A stretch of DNA of 40,374 nucleotides, from the NCBI GenBank assembly GCA_019192545.1, contig JAHCMI010000082.1, positions 1 to 40,374 on the forward strand. Direction: 5' to 3'. A program made the position numbers and the translations under genes. This DNA comes from Rivularia sp. MS3. Lineage in GTDB: Bacteria > Cyanobacteriota > Cyanobacteriia > Cyanobacteriales > Nostocaceae. Position 1 is the stretch's first letter; every line of letters begins with the position of its first letter. The notes below the pieces were generated by a model. The model ran no database searches, was not told the DNA's origin, and saw only the letters and a list, made by a program, of their open reading frames with translations. Of this stretch, positions 7,081-13,388 are shown piece by piece.

Positions 7081-9008
7081 TTAGCTTGTACAAATTCCAA
7101 ATGTTTGATGATTGCTAGCTCTAAAACGGGGTCATCAATAATATTACAAGTGGCAATAGCAAACTCAAAGAGAAAGGTAGCTTCTTGAAACTGACTTTTT
7201 TTAGCTCTTTTCTCACCTTCATTCCATATAAAATGAATGAAGCTAGTTACTTCTTGATGAGTTGTCAATGAACTAACTATTTTTTCAGGTGTAAGCGTTC
7301 TTAGTTTTTCGATAATGTCCGGAGTGTTTTCTTCGGGAGAGCTTGAGTTATTGTATGATTCTTGTTGCTTAAAATGCGAATTTACCTGAGTAATTGCTTC
7401 TCGACTCCAGGTATGTTCGGCATCTTTCTTGGCAGTTATTCTGCCGCTTATATTGTCTAGGTTAAAATTTGCTAAAACCTGGAAAGCAAAAGCACTTGCA
7501 TTACGTGCAGCTATTTCTTGAGAGCCAGCAGCGTCGGCTTCGCTTTTACCATCGATAAGGTCAGAAATTCCACGAACAATGAGCGCTGATACTTGTGGAT
7601 TCGCATGAGCCGCTTGAAGTAAGCCCCGTCCTTCCATTTCTACTGCGATCGCATCACCATAGTTCGATTTGAGAAACTGGTAAGTGCTTGAGGAGGTATC
7701 AGCTACGACTTTTTCACCAGCGGCTATAGGTGCAACGAATACGCGGGGTTTCGGAGTTGGAACAGGTAAGGTTAACCTTTGCAGCCAGTCTGGTTTTCTC
7801 GCCTCAGCCTTAGCTCGCTGTATCAATTTGTAAGCGGATTGCCCGACATCAGGTCTGGGTTTAAATTCAATTTCTGCCTTACCCGACTCATAGCCATACA
7901 CTTTTGTTGCAACTACCACGTCACCAAGAGCAACATCTTTGATACCACCTGCGACTCCAACAAAAAGTATAACAAGGGGATTAAAGTGGGCTATGGCTCG
8001 TTCCGCTTCCATTGCAGCAGTTAAATTTCCTGCACCAATATCACCAATTAATACATCCCAAACTTTACCGGAGGCGTTAAATTTGCCTCGTTCGTAAATC
8101 ATTCCCTGGGGATGCTCCTCTTCTTGGGGGTCGGCAAGATGGGCACGAACAGCTTCAAACTCTACAGGAATAGCAGTGAGTATAATCGCACGAGGTAAAT
8201 TTTGACCTTGTGGTCTCAAGTTCATTTTTCGGTTGTTGTTTGTGAAAGGTTCAAGCTGCTTGCGAATTGGATTTGGCTCCAATGCTTTGATTAGTTTTAA
8301 TATAGCTTGTACTACTTCCTTGATGGGTCTTTTACCTTGACGAGTTGTTAAACGATTTACTAAGCTCCCCGCTGCACTACCATCATAAATACGGATGAAA
8401 CGATGAGGTTCCGCAAGCATTTCCTTCGCTAAGCGTGGCGCTCCCCCACTTCCATCATTACAACTACTACCAATTTCGAGGTCAAGAGCAATAACTGGTT
8501 TGCCATTTTCTATGTATAGGTCTTCTGCCAGTGCTTCGACTCCCTCACCTCCACTAATAACGATAAGGATATCTCCTCGTGATGCTTGAAGTTCCCGGTA
8601 AGCTCCCCCTGATGCCCGACCTGGCTTAAGATAATTGATTTCAATAACATTATTATCTAGGAAAGATTCCCATAAATTGCGTCTGTGTTCGGGAATTTGC
8701 TGTTCTGTTTTACTTTTTCCAACTGTGTAAATCAGTGGTTCTGGAAAATCGGAGGTACTGACCAACCCCTGCTGCAAACAGTCGTGTATGGTACTAAGTA
8801 TAGTCCAGTCAAAAATAATTGACGGTGAGTTACAATCATTTTCTATTGAAAGAGGTTCTTTGCCAATGCCAGTAACAAACATTGCTCCCTCTACTATCAG
8901 ATTCCTTACCAGTTCCGCAGCCAAATCATGGGCATAACGAAGAAGGTCATGGTCAGTATTAGGGTCAGCGCTACCTGCAATGTGGACTCGCAATTGCTTT
9001 ATATCCAT
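7065..9008 (-). CDS. SLOG-like sensor fused to a nucleoside phosphorylase/nucleosidase domain (candidate CBASS effector)
   Basis: 647 aa using the ATG at 9008 (a TTG at 9083 would add 25 residues that look non-conserved). Residues 5-250 look like a SLOG (Rossmann-like nucleotide sensor) domain: RVHIAGSADPN at the first strand and RGDILIVISGGEGVEAL around residue 145-160. Residues 273-515 are a PNP/UDP phosphorylase-superfamily domain (AIILTAIPVEFEAVRAHL, VGVAGGIKD, VEMEG at 456-460, RGISDLID with the likely catalytic Asp at 483), related to MTA/SAH nucleosidase. The last ~100 residues are helical. Phosphorylase-type domains are known effectors in prokaryotic immune systems, and SLOG domains bind nucleotide signals in Thoeris ThsA. 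Next to a CD-NTase operon, a signal-activated nucleoside-cleaving effector is a reasonable inference. It is divergent from the two-TM gene. Confidence 0.75.
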   Translation of the reverse strand: MDIKQLRVHIAGSADPNTDHDLLRYAHDLAAELVRNLIVEGAMFVTGIGKEPLSIENDCNSPSIIFDWTILSTIHDCLQQGLVSTSDFPEPLIYTVGKSKTEQQIPEHRRNLWESFLDNNVIEINYLKPGRASGGAYRELQASRGDILIVISGGEGVEALAEDLYIENGKPVIALDLEIGSSCNDGSGGAPRLAKEMLAEPHRFIRIYDGSAAGSLVNRLTTRQGKRPIKEVVQAILKLIKALEPNPIRKQLEPFTNNNRKMNLRPQGQNLPRAIILTAIPVEFEAVRAHLADPQEEEHPQGMIYERGKFNASGKVWDVLIGDIGAGNLTAAMEAERAIAHFNPLVILFVGVAGGIKDVALGDVVVATKVYGYESGKAEIEFKPRPDVGQSAYKLIQRAKAEARKPDWLQRLTLPVPTPKPRVFVAPIAAGEKVVADTSSSTYQFLKSNYGDAIAVEMEGRGLLQAAHANPQVSALIVRGISDLIDGKSEADAAGSQEIAARNASAFAFQVLANFNLDNISGRITAKKDAEHTWSREAITQVNSHFKQQESYNNSSSPEENTPDIIEKLRTLTPEKIVSSLTTHQEVTSFIHFIWNEGEKRAKKSQFQEATFLFEFAIATCNIIDDPVLELAIIKHLEFVQAKLQPS

Positions 9009-9020
9009 ACGTACTAATGT

Positions 9021-9055
9021 ATTATACTGAGTATAATAATTTAACAAACTTGTTA
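9021..9055. promoter_or_regulatory. Divergent promoter region with two palindromes
   Basis: ATTATACT-g-AGTATAAT (9021-9037) is a perfect 8-bp inverted repeat that contains a TATAAT -10 box on each strand (9032-9037 plus; 9026-9021 minus). Next to it is TAACAA-ac-TTGTTA (9042-9055). The minus promoter would give a leader of only a few bases before the ATG at 9008; the plus promoter about 40 bases before the ATG at 9087. The palindromes could be operators that co-regulate both genes. Confidence 0.5.
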
Positions 9056-9086
9056 GACTAGCGGCAATAGCATCTAAAAACAAAAA

Positions 9087-9926
9087 ATGCCAAATCAGTC
9101 AAGACAAGATTTTAAAAGTCCATTGAAAAAACTTCTAGGCAGGTACTATGGGCTTGCAGGGGTAATCGTTTTTCTTTTAGGTGTTTTACTCAGATTAGTA
9201 GCTTTGGGTAAAACGGGATTTGTTTGGGATGCGACTAAAGATATTGGTACGTTTTTGGCTGTTGCAGTTGCCATACCATTTTTGTACGAAAAATTGATTA
9301 AATCTGAAGAACGTCAACTTTTTTTAACAGAACTCGAAGAATTAATAGATAATAAATTTCCTAATTACAAACCTGGCTTGAAGTTATATGAAGACGGTAG
9401 ACCCAGTATTTCTGATAAAGTAGATATACTTTTGACTGCCAAATTCGAGGTAGTTAACTTAGGAATTGCACATCGTTCTTTTGTTGGATATTTTGAGCAG
9501 AGACCTGCTCGTGAATTCAAAGAACCTATTTTTAAATTGTTAGAAAAAGGGGTTGTATTTAAATATATTTTTCTAGACCCTGATTCTGAAATCGCTAAAC
9601 AATATGCTCAAGATAGAGGAGAATCAGAACTTATCAACCGCATCAAAACATCTCTTAATGCCGTAAAAACGCTGAAATCTGAATTTGATAAATTAGGGCT
9701 ACCAGGTAAATTCGAGATATATATTTCTTCAAATTTACCTTATATGTCTGCTACTTGTGTTGATGGAAATGAATTAAATGGTCGGATGTTAATCTCTCCT
9801 TATTTACATGGAATTAAAAGAGCCTCTGTGCCACATTTAGATATTTCAAAATTAGAACATCAAATTATGTTTGAAACCTATTTAAAATCGATTAAAGAAG
9901 TATTAAATAATTCCCGCAAAGTTTAA
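9087..9926 (+). CDS. Two-TM protein with C-terminal soluble domain (candidate membrane effector)
   Basis: 279 aa, ATG at 9087. Two hydrophobic segments near the N-terminus (YGLAGVIVFLLGVLLRLVAL at about 23-42 and DIGTFLAVAVAIPFLYEKLI at about 52-71) are followed by a ~200-residue cytoplasmic domain with strands and helices (KFEVVNLGIAHRSFVGYFEQ, FKYIFLDPDSE, GRMLISPYLHG). The last motif and overall spacing resemble a DUF5919-like, PLD-fold-like domain seen behind HTH domains in regulators, but I see no HxK catalytic motif. Two-TM proteins are a common class of CBASS effector (membrane disruption). The gene is divergent from the SLOG-phosphorylase gene and convergent with the CD-NTase gene, so either it or its neighbour may be the CBASS effector. 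Function is inferred from context only. Confidence 0.6.
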   Translation: MPNQSRQDFKSPLKKLLGRYYGLAGVIVFLLGVLLRLVALGKTGFVWDATKDIGTFLAVAVAIPFLYEKLIKSEERQLFLTELEELIDNKFPNYKPGLKLYEDGRPSISDKVDILLTAKFEVVNLGIAHRSFVGYFEQRPAREFKEPIFKLLEKGVVFKYIFLDPDSEIAKQYAQDRGESELINRIKTSLNAVKTLKSEFDKLGLPGKFEIYISSNLPYMSATCVDGNELNGRMLISPYLHGIKRASVPHLDISKLEHQIMFETYLKSIKEVLNNSRKV

Positions 9927-9986
9927 TTTACACCTCTGAAGGAGTGCGGTCAAAACCAGTTGCTTAAGTTTTCAATCATATGAAAT

Positions 9987-10010
9987 AATAGTTAGTAATT
10001 ACTAACTATT
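9987..10010. terminator. 24-bp perfect palindrome between convergent genes
   Basis: AATAGTTAGTAA (9987-9998) is followed directly by its exact reverse complement (9999-10010). It sits between the two-TM gene and the CD-NTase gene and overlaps the CD-NTase stop codon (10006-10008). Position suggests a bidirectional terminator; there is no loop and no T tract, so a protein binding site is an alternative. Confidence 0.5.
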
Positions 10011-10944
10011 CCTCAAACCATTCTTGCCATTTTGTCAGTGACTTTAAGTTATCGCTGCTTTCCATTTGTTTTGTTAGTCTTCCTAAGAATTTTGATATCT
10101 TGACTCTATCCGGACTATCTTTTACTCCTAAGTAGTCATCTACGTGCAGTGATTGCCCAGTTTTATCTTGAATTGGTGACTTAACTAAATTAGTAGCCTC
10201 GCGGCAAAAATGTGTCAGCATATCTTTATAAGTTCTACTTCCCTGGTAATTTTTAAAGGCTTCAATTGCCATTGATTCTGCATGATAGCCAGATATTTTT
10301 AAGCCTTTAGGTATTGTTTTATCAATCATAGGTTTAAAAAGTTTGATTGTTGGCACAACTTTACCAGACTGTGCTTTATTTACAGCAGTTAGCTTGCGAG
10401 CAAAGGATTCAGGACGGACTACTTTACTCCATTTACCTTCTTCTGGATTAGCAATCCTAAAACCACTTGCAGTTTTTATAGCTGGTAACATTTGGATTTC
10501 TTGTCCATCTGAATAACGGATTGTTACTGCCAATTTACCTACAGAGACATCGGTGTTAGGAAGTCGTTGTTTAATTCGCTGTTCAAAGTGATTTAATACT
10601 TCTTGAGGAGATTTGTTTTCTAATGATGTATTGTTTACTAATACTAGTGTATCCACATCACTCAAACCATTGATAAATGTATTTTTACGAATTGAACCAC
10701 CAAATAATAGGTCAACGCTATTTTCTATTTCTCGCTCAATAGCTTCTTTGAGAACATTTAAATGTTTTTGAGTAGCTTCTATATCTCGTGCATTAAATCC
10801 CTTTAAGGCATTTTGTAATAAGTCATTAACTTCTGAATTGTAAGAAGACCCTTCCGTGCGTTCTGTTGCACGTCGGATTAATTCATTAATATCATTTGAA
10901 GAACTACCCGAAGACCAGCTAGAACCTCCTCCACTACCACCCAT
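10006..10944 (-). CDS. CD-NTase (cGAS/DncV-like nucleotidyltransferase) of type IV CBASS, with a Gly-rich N-terminus
   Basis: 312 aa, ATG at 10944. The nucleotidyltransferase signature is FGGSIRKNTF at 81-90 and DVD at 96-98 (GLSDVDTLVLV); the third strand reads GQEIQMLPAIK at 147-157, where the usual third acidic position (three before Pro) is Gln151, with Glu149 two residues earlier. The rest matches the helical CD-NTase core. The protein makes a cyclic nucleotide signal on phage infection in CBASS. The first 16 residues (MGGSGGGSSWSSGSSS) are a flexible Gly/Ser tail starting with Gly after Met. In type IV CBASS a QueC-like partner is, as I recall from recent work, able to attach a deazaguanine to the CD-NTase N-terminal Gly; this tail fits that. 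It is the last gene of the QueC-TGT-CD-NTase operon, five bases after the TGT-like gene. Confidence 0.85.
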   Translation of the reverse strand: MGGSGGGSSWSSGSSSNDINELIRRATERTEGSSYNSEVNDLLQNALKGFNARDIEATQKHLNVLKEAIEREIENSVDLLFGGSIRKNTFINGLSDVDTLVLVNNTSLENKSPQEVLNHFEQRIKQRLPNTDVSVGKLAVTIRYSDGQEIQMLPAIKTASGFRIANPEEGKWSKVVRPESFARKLTAVNKAQSGKVVPTIKLFKPMIDKTIPKGLKISGYHAESMAIEAFKNYQGSRTYKDMLTHFCREATNLVKSPIQDKTGQSLHVDDYLGVKDSPDRVKISKFLGRLTKQMESSDNLKSLTKWQEWFEE

Positions 10945-10949
10945 AATTA

Positions 10950-11948
10950 TTACTCCACTATTCTTATTTCTGCGTCTTCTAATAACTTAAATACTTGTGG
11001 CATAATTTTATTCCAAGCAGAAAATTCTCTTATTAGTTTTGTGTCACAAAATCTATGCATCGCATGAGATAAAGAACTAAGACTTTGCAGGTTATTGATG
11101 CTATAAAGTTGATTTAGCTCTTTGTCAGTATAATTCCAGTGGGCTTGCATAAGTGCTGCGGTTGATGGATATAAAGTAAGACCTTCCACAAAAGCGTAGC
11201 GCAGCCAAGCAAGTCCATCAAATATATCAGCTCCACAAAGAAAGTATGAAATCATTAGAAATGGGTCTAAGCATCCTAAAATATGAATTGGAATTTGAAT
11301 ATTTTGTTCATTTAGGGTGGAGCGAATTTTAAAAATATTACGACATCTTTCCAGTATAGAACTGCCAAGTTCTTTCTCTGTTATGCCCAGTATAGAAAAT
11401 GATGTTAAATGATGTGCGTGTGCTAGTAAACTTTCTATGTTTATAATTTGAGATTCTAGTGTTTCTGGTTTATACAAAAAATTGGAAGCATAATTTGGAT
11501 ATTGTTGAAAAAAATATTTTGCAATCTCTATTTGATTAAGAGTTGATTCATAGTTATTTAAATCATCATAACTAATTAAAACTAATTGAGATAAATCTTG
11601 TAAATTATCAACAACATTTTTATGTGATTCTTTAGACCAAAGTTGAATATTGTAATTATCTCTAAGCGCGTAACCATCATCCGAATTTACAGATGATTTA
11701 ATTGGTTTTGTCTCATATCCACCACTATCGATAAAAATAATATTAGATTCATAAATATCTACATTTTTTAGTTCGTAGTATATATCATAGGCGCTGATAA
11801 GAGAAATATCGGAAATATAATCTTTGGTTAATTCATAAATGTTTCTAACTTCAGGAAATCCCCGGCTGGAAAATGATGGAATTATCAGAGGGGTAGAAAC
11901 ATCAATAACAGAAATTTGACGTGAAGAACAGATTTCAGTAATTTTCAT
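10950..11948 (-). CDS. cap10: TGT-like tRNA-guanine transglycosylase homologue (Cap10-like) of type IV CBASS
   Basis: 332 aa, ATG at 11948, overlapping the end of the QueC-like gene by 14 bases. The TGT substrate-pocket motif DSGG is present (FIDSGGYE, 73-79; bona fide TGT has TDSGGFQ). HILGCLDPFLMISYFLCGAD at 222-241 then IFDGLAWLR matches the HLMGVG...GVDMFDCVLPTR region with the nucleophile Asp at 244. The Zn-binding CxCxxC motif of tRNA TGTs is not visible, so normal tRNA binding is unlikely. Genuine TGT exchanges guanine for a 7-deazaguanine base in tRNA; in type IV CBASS the Cap10 homologue acts with the QueC-like protein, its exact role being uncertain. The gene is longer than a TGT catalytic core minus its Zn site would suggest, and is more AT-rich than its neighbours. 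Confidence 0.75.
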   Translation of the reverse strand: MKITEICSSRQISVIDVSTPLIIPSFSSRGFPEVRNIYELTKDYISDISLISAYDIYYELKNVDIYESNIIFIDSGGYETKPIKSSVNSDDGYALRDNYNIQLWSKESHKNVVDNLQDLSQLVLISYDDLNNYESTLNQIEIAKYFFQQYPNYASNFLYKPETLESQIINIESLLAHAHHLTSFSILGITEKELGSSILERCRNIFKIRSTLNEQNIQIPIHILGCLDPFLMISYFLCGADIFDGLAWLRYAFVEGLTLYPSTAALMQAHWNYTDKELNQLYSINNLQSLSSLSHAMHRFCDTKLIREFSAWNKIMPQVFKLLEDAEIRIVE

Positions 11949-12519
11949 CCCATTCTTTCCTATCTAAACATGATGGGCATTCTCCACAGGGAATATCACC
12001 GCGACGTTCACAACTAAACGTCAGGTTTATAGGAACTTTAGCTAGTTTGCAATATTCAAAAACGTCTTTTTTGGTAAACTCTACAAATGGAGCTTCTATT
12101 TGAACTGAACCGGCAAAATAGCCATCAAAAATTCGTTGCATATCTTCTACAAATTTTTTAGAACAATCATAATAAGGTGTTCCAGCATGGATACCAATAG
12201 CAAATCTGCCTTTCTTACTCGGAAGAATACTCGCTGCTGAAAACAGTAAGGTTGCATTACGACAGTGATATTCTCCTTGAGTGCAAGCGATTTGCAACCC
12301 TAAATCAATAGTTGTGAGTGGAATGTTGTAGTGTTGAGTAAGTGCTAAAACTGCGCGACTTTCGCCTTCAAAACTGGGTTGATTGTAGTTAAAGTGGATA
12401 CCCCGCACAGACTCACAGCGTGAAAGGTAAAAAGCAATTAACGCAGTAGAATCGATACCTCCTCCGAGCAATAAATTTACTTGTGCATCCAACTGAAGCA
12501 TCAATACTAAGGCTCCCAT
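11935..12519 (-). CDS. cap9: QueC-like ATP-dependent enzyme (Cap9-like) of type IV CBASS
   Basis: 194 aa, ATG at 12519; an alternative ATG at 12501 would remove six residues. The PP-loop ATP-binding motif is LLGGGIDST (17-25; canonical QueC has SGGxDS). FNYNQPSFEGESRAVLALTQ (43-62) is close to the QueC YGQRHxxE region. The Zn site is Cys170, 178, 181 and 184 (SCERRGDIPCGECPSCLDR). QueC converts 7-carboxy-7-deazaguanine to preQ0 in queuosine synthesis. No queD/E/F genes are nearby; the next genes are TGT-like and CD-NTase, the set defining type IV CBASS. A DNA-modification (dpd) or QatABCD role is less likely because their other genes are absent. It starts the operon; the upstream region has a weak TATAC -10-like sequence near 12530. 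Confidence 0.8.
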   Translation of the reverse strand: MGALVLMLQLDAQVNLLLGGGIDSTALIAFYLSRCESVRGIHFNYNQPSFEGESRAVLALTQHYNIPLTTIDLGLQIACTQGEYHCRNATLLFSAASILPSKKGRFAIGIHAGTPYYDCSKKFVEDMQRIFDGYFAGSVQIEAPFVEFTKKDVFEYCKLAKVPINLTFSCERRGDIPCGECPSCLDRKEWDENY

Positions 12520-12990
12520 GCACGAATCTGTATAATGTTAGTTGTAATTGCGGTCTAATAGTTTCATTTCTACGGACAGCTAAAAACAGCACAATTAACT
12601 TGGAAATTTTACCACAATGTTTTTACTGCTATTTAATTATATTTAAGTATCTATATTGACTACAATGAATTGCTGGAATATCTCCCCATGTACAAAGGCA
12701 TTTTGCTGGTTTATATCACCCAATAATTTTTCCAACTTCCTATGCTTTTTCGCATTGACTCAAATTTTAGTATCAATTTGATAAACAATGGTTGCTTTAT
12801 TTACACTGTCCGGTACTAGTCTTAAAAAGTTAAGATAGCGATTCAACAGCCTTCATTTGATGAGGTGAAGCATCGCTCGATTTTTTTCAAGTTAATACCC
12901 CCTCCGAGTATTAAAAATCTAGAGATGAATTATCTATATGTAAATAATTCGTGTTCTAACTATTTCTCGACAATTTCAATTAAAACCAAA

Positions 12991-13092
12991 ACCGAGCAAA
13001 AAGCTATGTATAATACTACAAGTGTCCAAACCTCCGCAGTATGAACACTTCATTCAAAAGTAAAGAAAAACTGCACACGGGCACTGCTCGGT
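12991..13092 (+). ncRNA. Possible structured RNA upstream of the CBASS operon; rest of 12520-13252 without genes
   Basis: ACCGAGCA (12991-12998) pairs with TGCTCGGT (13085-13092), closing a 102-base segment. Inside is AAGTGT (13020-13025) with ACACTT (13045-13050). A TATAAT lies at 13009-13014. It may be a small RNA or regulatory hairpin on the plus strand; no known family is recognised. The 470 bases from 12520 to 12990 show only AT-rich sequence without convincing ORFs; a reading frame at 13098-13304 runs into repeat copy A and is not credible. Confidence 0.3.
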
Positions 13093-13252
13093 AACGGTTG
13101 GGCTATAAAAACCTTTATATCTTATGTACAATACATTCCACGGATTCAATATTACAGGATGTGCCAGATGCTATTCTTACTTTTTACTTACTTTTTTGCG
13201 TGCTACAATATTACATCAATAAACTGGCACAGGTATACTTGCAATTGGAATT

Positions 13253-13360
13253 ATTCTATGCATACAAAATATTGATTAAAACATCAATAAAAATTGATTG
13301 GTAGTTGTCTTCGTACATTATCAAAACCCTGCCATCTCAAGAGAAAAAAATCGCTCTCCA
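13253..13360. repeat. Direct repeat copy A, left of the type I R-M system
   Basis: About 108 bp matching 21051-21157 in the same orientation at roughly 75-80% identity by eye: shared blocks ATTCTATG, ATCAATAA, TTGATTGGTAGTTGT, AACCCTGCCATCTC, AAAAAATCGCTCTCCA. Weaker similarity continues ~15 bp to the left. No reading frame is conserved between copies, so it is a DNA or RNA-level repeat. Confidence 0.7.
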
Positions 13361-13388
13361 TTATCCAGTTCAAAAACAGTCGCTACAG

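Noticed and set aside
9009-9083. Longer start (TTG) for the SLOG-phosphorylase gene
   Set aside because: The 25 extra residues precede the first strand of the domain and cross the palindromic promoter; ATG at 9008 is better.
11935-12519. QueC-like gene as part of a dpd DNA-modification or QatABCD system
   Set aside because: No other dpd or qat genes are present, while TGT-like and CD-NTase genes fit type IV CBASS.
13098-13304. 68-aa plus-strand reading frame
   Set aside because: It runs into direct repeat A, has no ribosome binding site and no conserved look.
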